DNA of 64,000 nt from Paralvinella palmiformis (GCA_025642065.1 JAODUP010000319.1:124001-188000); one strand, 5' to 3'. Numbered from the stretch's first letter, positions 42,996 through 50,903 are shown. A program made the numbers and translations. The notes: a model not told the origin generated them from the letters alone.

Positions 42996-44531
42996 ATGTA
43001 TAGAAAAACAACATTTATAGTAGTTATATTCGGACTGGTATTTCTTTCTTTTGAAGGGAATGCACAAGAACTGACTGATGTGCTTTCTTCGCAGAGCCCT
43101 GTTGTAAAAGGACAAGGAAATTCTGTGACAGCAAACATGTCTGGAATTAATGCACTATTTGCGAATCCTGCTAATTTTGTTATACCAGAACGTTTTGGGG
43201 GAAAAAATAAAATAGGTGTTTATATGGGGTTAAGAATGTGGGGATCCTCAACACTTCTTCTGAACCTATTTGATAAGGGGGGGGGGACAAGAAGTGATGT
43301 TCTGAATTTCTTTGCCCAAGGCCTTTTCCTTATAAAGAATTTTAGTGGTATATCGAGTGTTATTAAACAAGCAGAGGAGAGTGTAGAACATGCGAAAAAA
43401 GCGGGGATGGCACTTAATATTATTTCTACTACTGTTGGAAGTCTATCTAAATATTCATTGGGAGGATCGGCATTAATGGGCTATGTCAACCATGGTGTAG
43501 GTATTGGTTTGCGGGGAACTGTAAATACAATTAATACTTCAAGTGATTTGTTAAGTATTCTTATACAGTATGATTTTGTAGGTGGGTATGCTCATTCGTT
43601 TTATGCAGATGATTGGGTGATTAATTTTGGAGTTGATGTGCGTCCATTTATGCGGTATTATATTACATTTCCCAAGACAGGATTTAGCAATGATGTCTAT
43701 GTCAGTATGGTAGGTAAAGAAAGAGAGTTTTCTAAGGAAAAGGAAGACCTAGCAAGTACCAAGAAAGAATTGGAGAAGAAAGCAGATGACTTAGACAGCA
43801 AAAAGAAAGCAGGACAAACAGTAAGCACTCAGGAGCAGGATCAACTTAAGGCAGATCAAGCTGAGCTAGAAGAGAAAGCAAAGGAATTACAGAAAAAGAG
43901 TGCTAATCTTAAAAATAAGTCTATAGATGTATTTAGCAACTACATTAGGAAGATTAATATTTCACCGTTTTATGCAGGGTGGGGGGTTGCTGTTGATGCA
44001 GGTCTTACTGCATCTTATCATGGGTTGACGTTGGGTGTTCAGGCACGCGACATTTATACACCTGTCTTCTATAAAAAGACGGTTTATATGAGAGGACTAA
44101 ATGATTTTATTCACCAATATGGTTTTGCGTTTAAACTAACCAATGGACAACAAGTGGATCCTTCTCCTGTAATTATTCCAGCAACCATAAGCTTGGGGAT
44201 GATGTACGATATTCCTATTGCTCGGGAAGATCTTTTTGACTTTCGTTTTCATGTGCAATTTGCTGATCCTTTTAACCTAACTAAACACTTTCGAGGTCAG
44301 GATCATCTCTATAACTTTTTTCAGGTGTTAGATACGGGAGCAGAGGTAACATTGTTATCCTTCTTAACATTATACGGAGGACTCAGTGATGGACTACTGT
44401 CCTTTGGAGTTGGTGCAGATCTTTTTTTCATGGAGTTACATGCAGCGATATACAACTATCCAATAGGACTTCCTACATCCGGTACAGCTGAACAGATAAA
44501 GTTTGCGCTTGAAACATCCATTAGTTTCTAG
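42996..44531 (+). CDS. UPF0164/FadL-like outer-membrane protein with a coiled-coil insertion
   Basis: A 511-residue protein: signal peptide ending G-N-A-Q (about residue 24), an N-terminal N-S-V-T-A-N and F-A-N-P-A-N segment that matches the FadL 'NPAG' hatch region, and many beta strands ending in Phe (S-I-S-F), as expected for a barrel. It is a clear paralogue of 47349-48620. It carries about 75 extra residues (238-312), Lys/Glu-rich with heptad-like spacing, between R-Y-Y-I-T-F-P and N-I-S-P-F-Y-A-G-W-G; the paralogue lacks them. A G10 tract lies at 43277-43286. UPF0164 proteins are thought to import hydrophobic nutrients; that role is inferred. Confidence 0.88.
   Translation: MYRKTTFIVVIFGLVFLSFEGNAQELTDVLSSQSPVVKGQGNSVTANMSGINALFANPANFVIPERFGGKNKIGVYMGLRMWGSSTLLLNLFDKGGGTRSDVLNFFAQGLFLIKNFSGISSVIKQAEESVEHAKKAGMALNIISTTVGSLSKYSLGGSALMGYVNHGVGIGLRGTVNTINTSSDLLSILIQYDFVGGYAHSFYADDWVINFGVDVRPFMRYYITFPKTGFSNDVYVSMVGKEREFSKEKEDLASTKKELEKKADDLDSKKKAGQTVSTQEQDQLKADQAELEEKAKELQKKSANLKNKSIDVFSNYIRKINISPFYAGWGVAVDAGLTASYHGLTLGVQARDIYTPVFYKKTVYMRGLNDFIHQYGFAFKLTNGQQVDPSPVIIPATISLGMMYDIPIAREDLFDFRFHVQFADPFNLTKHFRGQDHLYNFFQVLDTGAEVTLLSFLTLYGGLSDGLLSFGVGADLFFMELHAAIYNYPIGLPTSGTAEQIKFALETSISF
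43277..43286 (+). repeat. Homopolymeric G10 tract inside an outer-membrane protein gene
   Basis: Ten consecutive G bases at codons for D-K-G-G-G-T, about residues 93-98 of the UPF0164 protein at 42996. A one-base change would truncate the barrel early, so the tract could act as an on/off switch. The paralogue at 47349 has no such tract. Confidence 0.9.
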
Positions 44532-44549
44532 TTGCTTTGAATCGATGGG

Positions 44550-44585
44550 ATATGAGCGGTATGCAGAAGTGTACACCGCTCATAT
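44550..44585 (+). terminator. Strong hairpin after the UPF0164 gene
   Basis: ATATGAGCGGT (44550-44560) pairs perfectly with ACCGCTCATAT (44575-44585) across a 14-base loop, starting 18 bases after the stop codon. No T run follows, so this may be a Rho-assisted terminator, an mRNA 3'-end stabiliser, or a shared end for the convergent gene at 44648. Confidence 0.5.
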
Positions 44586-44647
44586 GAGTAGCAAGAATCC
44601 AATGCCTGATATAACGAGTGAATAGCAATAAATTTCGCATTGAAGTA

Positions 44648-45217
44648 TTAATTAGTTTGTTGCTGCTGTGTTGCACAGGAGTTTAACACTCCATCAATAT
44701 GTATTGCTCGTATAAGAAACTTTTCGCTTGTACTTAATGTATTTTTAAGCTGTTGTTGTAGTACCATATAATCGGCTTTCTTTAGAAAAGATACACATAA
44801 TAAGATTCCTAAATCGCCCTTGGGAAATTCCTCCAATTTTTTGATAATACTGGATACTGCTTTTTGCATCTCTTCATTAAAATCAACAAAAGGAATGCTT
44901 GGAGGTGCTTTCACGTCCCACATTCGATTCCAGCCATCCTTTAAATCTGTTTCTTTCTTTCCTCGGTGAATGCTCATCTCAAACATACTATCCTTCTCTA
45001 TTTCTAAAGCAACCATGGCTTCAATAAAGCTAGATACGGTATGTTTACCGGCATGGTCGGGATCGCTTGCCAGTTCCAAAACAAGCTCAAGAGGTACCTG
45101 AAAATGTTTTGCGATAGCAATACCCAACGTTTTGTTTTTATATGCGTTTACATATGTCTGATAGTTCAAAGAAGTGTATACTTCTTTGTTTGTTATTTCC
45201 TGTAATAATTTTGCCAT
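44648..45217 (-). CDS. Protein of unknown function
   Basis: I do not recognise this 189-residue protein. It has no signal peptide and no membrane segment, so it is probably cytoplasmic. It is largely helical, with a basic N-terminal segment (YVNAYKNKTLGIAIAKHF), an acidic middle and a glutamine-rich tail (ATQQQQTN). A strong ribosome-binding site (GGGGAGAG) and an extended -10-like TGTTATAGT upstream support expression. It converges on the UPF0164 gene across the hairpin at 44550-44585. It may be a lineage-restricted protein. Confidence 0.72.
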   Translation of the reverse strand: MAKLLQEITNKEVYTSLNYQTYVNAYKNKTLGIAIAKHFQVPLELVLELASDPDHAGKHTVSSFIEAMVALEIEKDSMFEMSIHRGKKETDLKDGWNRMWDVKAPPSIPFVDFNEEMQKAVSSIIKKLEEFPKGDLGILLCVSFLKKADYMVLQQQLKNTLSTSEKFLIRAIHIDGVLNSCATQQQQTN

Positions 45218-45282
45218 AGGTCTCTCCCCTAACGGATCATTCTACTATAACATGTGAATAAGAGCAATAATTGACAGGGTGC

Positions 45283-45311
45283 TTGATTATTGATTGGTTT
45301 TTTACTAGCAT
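45283..45311 (+). promoter_or_regulatory. Predicted promoter of tyrA
   Basis: TTGATT (45283-45288), 17-base spacer, TAGCAT (45306-45311). The ATG at 45318 is 6 bases further on, so the transcript would begin at the start codon. A perfect TTGACA at 45271-45276 lies just upstream but has no well-spaced -10. Confidence 0.38.
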
Positions 45312-45317
45312 TGCGGT

Positions 45318-46070
45318 ATGACTGCGGCAGTGTTAGGAGTTGGTCGGTTTGGAAGACTATGGGCTGAAATATTAAGTAAGATATTTCAAGTGTATGTGTA
45401 TGATCATAATTCCACTGGTGCACTTCCACCGTATGTACAAGTATTACCATTATCCCAAGTCGCACGTTGTGACTATGTTTTTCTCTGTGTACCGATTTCT
45501 GCATTACGTGATTGCTTATGCCAGCTAAGTTCTTATCTTCAATCTGGGACAGTGTTGATCGATACGTGTTCTGTAAAGATGTATCCTGCACAGTGTATGA
45601 GAGATTTAATAGCACATGATATCCATCTTATAGGGACGCATCCGCTTTTTGGACCCGATTCAAAGAAAAGGGCTGATCCTCCTGTGGTACTGTGTAAGGT
45701 TAGAGCTGATCAAAAGATCTATGAAAGGTTCAGAATACATATAGAGCAACTTGGATTAGTACCAGTCGAGATGGGGGAAAAAGAACACGATAAGTTACTT
45801 GCGTACACGCAAGGGTTAACCCATTTGATAGGAAGAGTGGTACACCGTTTATCTCTTCCTTCATCTTCAACCCATACTATCGGATATGCATTGTTGCAGG
45901 ATTTAGTAGAACAAACATGCAATGATTCTATTGATCTATTTCTTGATATGCAGCATTATAATGAGTTTAGTAAATATATGCGACAGCACCTTACGAAAGC
46001 ATATGAGGATATCATCTATATGATCGACGAATATACTCAACCGAATCATGAGCAGTATAAAAAGCGATAA
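45318..46070 (+). CDS. tyrA: Prephenate/arogenate dehydrogenase
   Basis: Oxidative decarboxylation of prephenate (or arogenate) on the way to tyrosine. The 250-residue protein opens with the NAD motif VLGVGRFG (5-12), followed by DYVFLCVPI, DTCSVK, and GTHPLFGPDS, whose His is catalytic. The C-terminal helical dimer domain contains YTQGLTHLIGR. There is no fused chorismate mutase. With aroB and the DAHP synthase in this window it indicates aromatic amino-acid synthesis. Confidence 0.92.
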   Translation: MTAAVLGVGRFGRLWAEILSKIFQVYVYDHNSTGALPPYVQVLPLSQVARCDYVFLCVPISALRDCLCQLSSYLQSGTVLIDTCSVKMYPAQCMRDLIAHDIHLIGTHPLFGPDSKKRADPPVVLCKVRADQKIYERFRIHIEQLGLVPVEMGEKEHDKLLAYTQGLTHLIGRVVHRLSLPSSSTHTIGYALLQDLVEQTCNDSIDLFLDMQHYNEFSKYMRQHLTKAYEDIIYMIDEYTQPNHEQYKKR

Positions 46071-46179
46071 ACTTTTTCACGAGACTTTTAAAAGTAAGTG
46101 ATTTTTGAGATATAAATTCCTAACTTAACTACAGCATGCTTAAAAATAATTTTTGAGAACTTATGAGAGTGTAATAAAC

Positions 46180-46208
46180 TTGCTTTTCTTTGTAAAGTGT
46201 AGTACAGT
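46180..46208 (+). promoter_or_regulatory. Promoter of the bactofilin gene, very short leader
   Basis: TTGCTT (46180-46185), 17-base spacer, TACAGT (46203-46208). The ATG at 46221 is 12 bases after the -10, so the leader would be about 6 bases, with no ribosome-binding site. Confidence 0.55.
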
Positions 46209-46220
46209 AATAAATTACGT

Positions 46221-46613
46221 ATGAAGGGGTCAAAGAAAACATCTAAGCATAAAAAGGAAGAGCTTCCTGTAAAAACCATATCAGAAACAGAACTTGCAAC
46301 AGTTTTATCTGGTGATATTGATTTTTCAGGAGATTTAATCTCTCAAGAACCTGTGTTGATCAAATGTAAGTTTTCAGGTTCTGTGCATTCTGATATGGAA
46401 GTATATGTTAGCAAGAAAGCTTTTTTGAAGGCAAAAGTCTATGCGAAGAAAATATCCATTCATGGGCATCTGGAAGGTGATGTGAACGCAAAGGATATAG
46501 TAGAACTTTTCTCTACCGCAGTCTTAAAGGGAAATATTTCAACTTGCCAACTTATTACTCAGAGAGGAGCTTGTTTTACAGGAAAGTGTCAAATGCCAGA
46601 GGTTCAGGAGTAA
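46221..46613 (+). CDS. Bactofilin (polymer-forming cytoskeletal protein)
   Basis: A 130-residue bactofilin: a basic unstructured head (1-25), then the DUF583 right-handed beta-helix (about 28-125) with repeated short strands and glycine turns (DIDFSGDLIS, SGSVHSDMEVYV, HLEGDVNAKDIVELF, AVLKGNIST). Bactofilins self-assemble into filaments without nucleotides and organise cell-shape or envelope enzymes. In spirochaetes they have been tied to helical shape and motility. Its stop overlaps the ATG of the next gene (TAATG), so the two are coupled. Confidence 0.92.
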   Translation: MKGSKKTSKHKKEELPVKTISETELATVLSGDIDFSGDLISQEPVLIKCKFSGSVHSDMEVYVSKKAFLKAKVYAKKISIHGHLEGDVNAKDIVELFSTAVLKGNISTCQLITQRGACFTGKCQMPEVQE

Positions 46614-47248
46614 TGAAAGTATGCCGAGCAACTGTGTTACTGTTGTTGCTAACCACTGGGATCATTCATGCTCAATCATCTTCCGGTCGTCCAGATGCAT
46701 TGGTCTTATATAGGAAAGGTTTATATAGAGAAGCAGAGAAAGTGACACGACTGGAGTTAAAAGAGAACCCAAAGAGTATGAACGCCTATACGGTCTTGGG
46801 ATGGAGCTTGTTGGCTTTAGGCAAATATGCACAGGCAGTACAGGAGTCGTTGCGGGCGTTGCAAATTTCTCCCTATGATAACAGAATCGTTCAAATTGTG
46901 GGTGAAGGATATCATAGAATGGGAAAGGATAAAAAAGCAGAACGCTATTTTAAAGAATATATTTTGCTTACTCCAACAGGGCGTTTAATAGATGAAGTAT
47001 ATTACATGCTTGGTGAAATATATGTTTCGAGGAAGGAATATAAGAAAGCAGACATCGTATTCTCAGCAGCAACATATTTTAATCCTGATAATGCTATGTG
47101 GTGGTATTCCTTGGGTAAGGCAAGGGAACTTGAAAAAGAGTATAAGCTAGCACTTCAAGCGTACAAGCAAGCTGCAGAAATGAGTTCGGGATCTATTGAA
47201 ATTGATAAGGGTATACAGAGAATGCGTAAAATTATAGAAATGCAGTAA
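46613..47248 (+). CDS. Periplasmic TPR-repeat protein
   Basis: A 211-residue exported protein: signal peptide MKVCRATVLLLLLTTGIIHAQ, then four or more TPR units (for example AVQESLRALQISPYDNRIVQ, and ADIVFSAATYFNPDNAMWWY). The start at 46613 has CAGGAG upstream and overlaps the bactofilin stop; an in-frame ATG at 46544 lies inside bactofilin and would spoil the signal peptide. TPR proteins act as scaffolds; coupling to bactofilin hints at a shared envelope or shape role, which is an inference. Confidence 0.85.
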   Translation: MKVCRATVLLLLLTTGIIHAQSSSGRPDALVLYRKGLYREAEKVTRLELKENPKSMNAYTVLGWSLLALGKYAQAVQESLRALQISPYDNRIVQIVGEGYHRMGKDKKAERYFKEYILLTPTGRLIDEVYYMLGEIYVSRKEYKKADIVFSAATYFNPDNAMWWYSLGKARELEKEYKLALQAYKQAAEMSSGSIEIDKGIQRMRKIIEMQ

Positions 47249-47275
47249 AAATTTTATTTTTCTCTCTTTTTTTAC

Positions 47276-47303
47276 TTGTTTTTTTGTATAAAAAACATAT
47301 AAT
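47276..47303 (+). promoter_or_regulatory. Promoter of the second UPF0164 gene
   Basis: TTGTTT (47276-47281), 16-base spacer, consensus TATAAT (47298-47303). The leader to the ATG at 47349 is about 40 bases and includes AAAGGA as ribosome-binding site. A long T-rich run just upstream may also end the preceding transcript. Confidence 0.58.
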
Positions 47304-47348
47304 AGATACATGGAGGGAATGCTCCATAAAACAACAAAAGGAATGTGT

Positions 47349-48620
47349 ATGAAATATATTAACAAATATTATCTTTTTTTAATAAGTTTGCTTATGGGAT
47401 TATTTATTGTGCCAGTGTTGCCAGCACAAGAATTAAATAGATCATTCCCAGATAACAATCCAATTATTCTGGGGCAAGGACAATCGACTTCGGCCAACAC
47501 TCAAGGAAATACTGCTCTTTTTTCTAACCCAGCGGGGTTTGTGACTTCTAGTACATTTGGGGCGAGACAGAAACTAGGGATATATGCAGGATTTCGTTTA
47601 TGGGGTAATAGTTCGCTGTTTTTAGATTTTTTTGGTAGAGGCACTCCTGATCTAAAGAAAGGTGCCACAAATATGTATACAGACCTTATAAAGTTTATAA
47701 GCAATATGAAATCTCTTTCTCGTGGTGTAATTGACAGGCCTTTTATTAGTGAATTGGTAAGGAAATCTTCTGACTATGCTTTAGGTTCATCAATGACAGT
47801 GGGGTACGTGAATAACGGATTTGGATTTGGTTTGCGTGCAGGCATTTCAACAATTGATCAAAATGATAAACACAGGTCGAGCAACAGATCTTCTGTTGAT
47901 TTCTTGGCGGAATATACATTTGTAGGAGGATATGCGTATACATTTTATCTGGGTAATTTTATGTTAAATGTGGGAGCAGATGCACGTCCATTTCTTCGGT
48001 ATTATTTTCAGCTTCCACATAAAGAGACTACTTTAACTATTAGAGAAATTAATACTGCACCATTTTATTCCGGATGGGGAATAGCATTTGATGCAGGAAT
48101 GACAGTACGGTATAAAGGTATTGTTCTAGGACTGCAGGTAAGAGATATTTATACGCCAGTGTTCTATCAAGAATCAAACTTAAAGACTGGCGTTGCTGAT
48201 GTTATAAAAAATTATGGATTTGCGATAAAACTAACAAATGGAATAAAAGTACCATCCAATCCTGTTATCGTTCCAACGGAAATTAGTGTGGGTGTAATGT
48301 ATGAATTACCTTTGAAGCGTAAAGGATTCTTTAATATGCGGATGCATCTACAGCTAGTTGATCCGTTTAATCTTACAAAACATTTCACGAAAGATGATCT
48401 TTATAATTTTTTCCAAGTAATGGATATGGGAGCTGAAATGACTCTTTTCTCATTTTTAGACTTATATGCCGGCATGCGGGATGGTTTGTTATCATTTGGT
48501 CTTGGGCTTGATCTTTTTGCGGTTGAACTTCAAACGAGTGTATATGATTTCCCAGTAGGAATTCCAGGGACGGAGCGCAAAACACCAAAGTTTGCAGTTG
48601 AGATTGCAGTCAATATTTAA
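47349..48620 (+). CDS. UPF0164/FadL-like outer-membrane protein
   Basis: A 423-residue paralogue of the protein at 42996: signal peptide (MKYINKYYLFLISLLMGLF ... L-P-A-Q), FadL-type S-N-P-A-G-F near residue 60, and the shared motifs VGGYAYTFYLGNFM, FYSGWGIAFDAG, LQVRDIYTPVFY, and VDPFNLTKHFTKDD. It lacks the coiled-coil insertion and the G10 tract of its paralogue. An in-frame ATG at 47310 would add 13 residues before the signal peptide; 47349 gives a cleaner signal and a ribosome-binding site at the right distance. A hydrophobic-nutrient channel is the family-based guess. Confidence 0.87.
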   Translation: MKYINKYYLFLISLLMGLFIVPVLPAQELNRSFPDNNPIILGQGQSTSANTQGNTALFSNPAGFVTSSTFGARQKLGIYAGFRLWGNSSLFLDFFGRGTPDLKKGATNMYTDLIKFISNMKSLSRGVIDRPFISELVRKSSDYALGSSMTVGYVNNGFGFGLRAGISTIDQNDKHRSSNRSSVDFLAEYTFVGGYAYTFYLGNFMLNVGADARPFLRYYFQLPHKETTLTIREINTAPFYSGWGIAFDAGMTVRYKGIVLGLQVRDIYTPVFYQESNLKTGVADVIKNYGFAIKLTNGIKVPSNPVIVPTEISVGVMYELPLKRKGFFNMRMHLQLVDPFNLTKHFTKDDLYNFFQVMDMGAEMTLFSFLDLYAGMRDGLLSFGLGLDLFAVELQTSVYDFPVGIPGTERKTPKFAVEIAVNI

Positions 48621-48643
48621 TATTACGATAAAAAGTAATTCTT

Positions 48644-48675
48644 AAAAAAGGTGCTGTACAGTGAGCACCTTTTTT
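48644..48675 (+). terminator. Rho-independent terminator after the UPF0164 gene
   Basis: AAAAAAGGTGCT (48644-48655) pairs with AGCACCTTTTTT (48664-48675) around an 8-base loop; the descending arm is the T run itself. It separates the outer-membrane protein gene from the tRNA unit. Confidence 0.88.
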
Positions 48676-48705
48676 ATATTGTAAGATGCTAAGACGCTTT
48701 GTGTA

Positions 48706-48734
48706 TTGACTATTCTATTTTTATTAATTACACT
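48706..48734 (+). promoter_or_regulatory. Promoter of the tRNA-Lys/tRNA-Glu unit
   Basis: TTGACT (48706-48711), 17-base spacer, TACACT (48729-48734). The predicted start near 48741 is 7 bases before tRNA-Lys. No terminator follows the tRNAs, so the transcript may continue into the phosphoribosyltransferase gene. Confidence 0.72.
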
Positions 48735-48747
48735 AGTGGAGAGCTAT

Positions 48748-48820
48748 GGGCCGCTAGCTCAGTTGGTAGAGCGACGCCCTTTTAAGGCGTTGGTCGCAGG
48801 TTCGAATCCTGCGCGGCTCA
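48748..48820 (+). tRNA. tRNA-Lys (UUU)
   Basis: 73 bases folding as a cloverleaf: acceptor GGGCCGC/GCGGCTC (one G-T pair), D arm with AGTTGGTAGA, anticodon stem ACGCC/GGCGT around CTTTTAA (anticodon TTT), T arm GCAGG-TTCGAAT-CCTGC, discriminator A. CCA is not encoded. Confidence 0.96.
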
Positions 48821-48830
48821 GTGTTTGTGT

Positions 48831-48902
48831 GTCTCCTTCGTCTAGTGGTTAGGACTCCGGGTTTTCAGCCCGGCAACAGGGGTTCGACCCCCCTAGGAGA
48901 TA
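48831..48902 (+). tRNA. tRNA-Glu (UUC)
   Basis: 72 bases: acceptor GTCTCCT/AGGAGAT (first pair G-T), D arm TCTAGTGGTTAGGA, anticodon stem CCGGG/CCCGG around TTTTCAG (anticodon TTC), T arm AGGGG-TTCGACC-CCCCT, discriminator A. The following CCA is offset by one base and is probably coincidental. It lies 10 bases after tRNA-Lys and 11 before the next CDS. Confidence 0.95.
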
Positions 48903-48913
48903 ACCATAAGAAG

Positions 48914-49972
48914 ATGAGAGTTAATCACGCAATGCTAACAAGTGAAAATCTTGATCGTTATCTTACTGCAGAAGATACTAGTTTTCTTGACGAGTTAATG
49001 GATCTTTATAATAATTCACTTCAAGTAATGCATGAATTACGACAGAACAAGCATTCTGATAAGTTGCGACAGAATCTTATTCGTTTGTATGGACTTGTAG
49101 GACAGCGTATGCAAGATTTTGTGGCTCAGCAGCCACGAGTTAATGTGTACTCGTTTAAAACCCCCCGACCACTTCATGGAGAAGCTTCGTATCTTATTGC
49201 AAAACTGCGTGACAAGCAAACGGGAAGACAAGAATTTATTTATTATATTCAACGTGCCTATGAGCTTCTGTTTAATCTCGTATATAATGATGCGGAAGGT
49301 TCATCAAAGAATCATCTTATTGTAGAAACACCAGTAGATAGTCCTTTTCAAAATTATGCGGTGCATAAAATACCTAATATTGATAATAAAATTACTTCTA
49401 CATCAATGTGTGTTATGTTACGAGGAGCCCTGCTTCCTTCTATGATCATGTCAAAAGCAATAGAAGAATACTCATCGATAAATCATGTTACACCTTTTGC
49501 GCTTTTTAAAATTCAACGAAAAGAACATGAAAAGGATAAACGTATTCAGTATCTATTAGATGTGCAAAGGTCTTATTTTAGACCAGAAGATTTGCACGGT
49601 AAAGATTTAATTTTTGCGGATCCAATGAACGCGACAGGGGGTAGTTTTACGACGGTAGTATCTTATCTTCACCAACAAAATATTGTACCTCGATCCATAA
49701 AACTTCTTACTGTTATTGCTGCAGCTAAAGGGGTGCTGCGGGTTTTAAGAACCTTTGACAATGTGCATATATATACTATTTGGATGGATCCCATGTTGAA
49801 TGAGTCATCATTTATCATGCCAGGACTAGGAGATGCGGGAGATAGAATCAACGGACAGGATTTTCCCGAATCTAGACGAGATATCATACAGTTGATAGCT
49901 GATTATGGTGCAACTATTTGTAATCTTTATCGTTCACAGGTACGTACTATTGAGAAAGTGGTTCTTCATTAG
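48914..49972 (+). CDS. Uracil phosphoribosyltransferase-like protein with N-terminal extension
   Basis: The C-terminal ~210 residues match uracil phosphoribosyltransferase: the PRPP loop reads D-P-M-N-A-T-G-G-S (236-244; usual DPMLATGGS), and PGLGDAGDRINGQ matches the uracil-binding C-terminus (usual GDAGDRLFGT). Such enzymes salvage uracil to UMP. Residues 1-140 are an extra, mainly helical domain I do not recognise. Of the 352-residue total about 40% is this extension. The ATG at 48914 was chosen because any start further up would lie in the tRNA-Glu gene. The loop change (Leu to Asn) and extension make exact substrate uncertain. Confidence 0.82.
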   Translation: MRVNHAMLTSENLDRYLTAEDTSFLDELMDLYNNSLQVMHELRQNKHSDKLRQNLIRLYGLVGQRMQDFVAQQPRVNVYSFKTPRPLHGEASYLIAKLRDKQTGRQEFIYYIQRAYELLFNLVYNDAEGSSKNHLIVETPVDSPFQNYAVHKIPNIDNKITSTSMCVMLRGALLPSMIMSKAIEEYSSINHVTPFALFKIQRKEHEKDKRIQYLLDVQRSYFRPEDLHGKDLIFADPMNATGGSFTTVVSYLHQQNIVPRSIKLLTVIAAAKGVLRVLRTFDNVHIYTIWMDPMLNESSFIMPGLGDAGDRINGQDFPESRRDIIQLIADYGATICNLYRSQVRTIEKVVLH

Positions 49973-50903
49973 TCAAGTGTTGACGGTTGTACTGTTTGTT
50001 TCATGTATTAGTTTTAATAAAGAAGATCTTGCAAATGAATATTATATGATTGCACAGGATTTCTATAAAAGCAAAGATCTTTCAGAAGCATGCAAATATT
50101 TTAATCGAGCACTAACGCTATCAGCGTATCCTAACAAGATAATTTTGCAACTGGCGCAAATATCTATTAAAGAAGGTGATCTTGAGAAAGCAGGTTTATT
50201 TTTACAATCCCTTCGTAAAGAGGATCCGGATAATAATTTGATCAATGAAATGTTTGCATATTTCTTATATTTGAAAGGGAATCCACAAGAGGCTTTGCGA
50301 TGGTACATGCAGGTATTTAAGCAAAAGAAAGAAGCACGTATCGTAAAAAATATGGCACGTATATATTTGGATCTAGATAAGACTGATGAGGTGATATCTA
50401 TTATTGATAGATTTCTAAAAGAAGCAGATGTTGATGCTGAGTTATTATATCTTTATGTGAAGGCCTTGATATTACAGGGAAAGAAGGAAAAAAGCCATGC
50501 ATATTTGTTAGAGTATCTTTCAAAGAATGATCTTGATAAAGATTCTATGATGGATTTGCTTGATTTGTTTGAGAATATTAGGCTATTCCAGGATGTGTTT
50601 TTACTGTGCAATAAGATTCTTGAACAGAATCCAGAATATACAAATGCATGGTTCACAAAAGCAAGAATAAGTATTAGCCAAGAGATTAAATTACTTGAGG
50701 GTATAAATGCTCTTAGAAAAGCTCTTGAATTAAAGTATGATGATTCTGAGCAACTTTCCAAGTTGATAAAAACGGCCCCAACCATACATGCACGCCAAAT
50801 GATTAAGGATATGTATACAGAGTTCAACATTAAGATGCCTGACTTAAAAGATATGGAGAAGACTAATGCTGACAAGTCCAAGGAACTTAAGGAGATACAG
50901 TAA
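49950..50903 (+). CDS. TPR-repeat lipoprotein
   Basis: About 317 residues. From a TTG at 49950 the product reads L-R-K-W-F-F-I-S-Q-V-L-T-V-V-L-F-V-S-C, an ideal lipoprotein signal with Cys19, overlapping the preceding gene by 23 bases. An upstream ATG at 49905 would add 15 hydrophobic residues. The rest is a chain of TPR-like helices (EYYMIAQDFYKSKDLSEACKY near the start) ending in a charged tail rich in Lys and Glu. It probably scaffolds a periplasmic or membrane assembly; partners are unknown. Confidence 0.8.
   Translation: MRKWFFISQVLTVVLFVSCISFNKEDLANEYYMIAQDFYKSKDLSEACKYFNRALTLSAYPNKIILQLAQISIKEGDLEKAGLFLQSLRKEDPDNNLINEMFAYFLYLKGNPQEALRWYMQVFKQKKEARIVKNMARIYLDLDKTDEVISIIDRFLKEADVDAELLYLYVKALILQGKKEKSHAYLLEYLSKNDLDKDSMMDLLDLFENIRLFQDVFLLCNKILEQNPEYTNAWFTKARISISQEIKLLEGINALRKALELKYDDSEQLSKLIKTAPTIHARQMIKDMYTEFNIKMPDLKDMEKTNADKSKELKEIQ

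Noticed and set aside
48903..48906. Encoded CCA end on tRNA-Glu
   Set aside because: The CCA is one base too far from the discriminator when the acceptor stem is paired properly.
48821..48913. Extending the phosphoribosyltransferase-like CDS back to 48821
   Set aside because: This stretch is tRNA-Glu and the tRNA spacer; translated residues there carry no family similarity.
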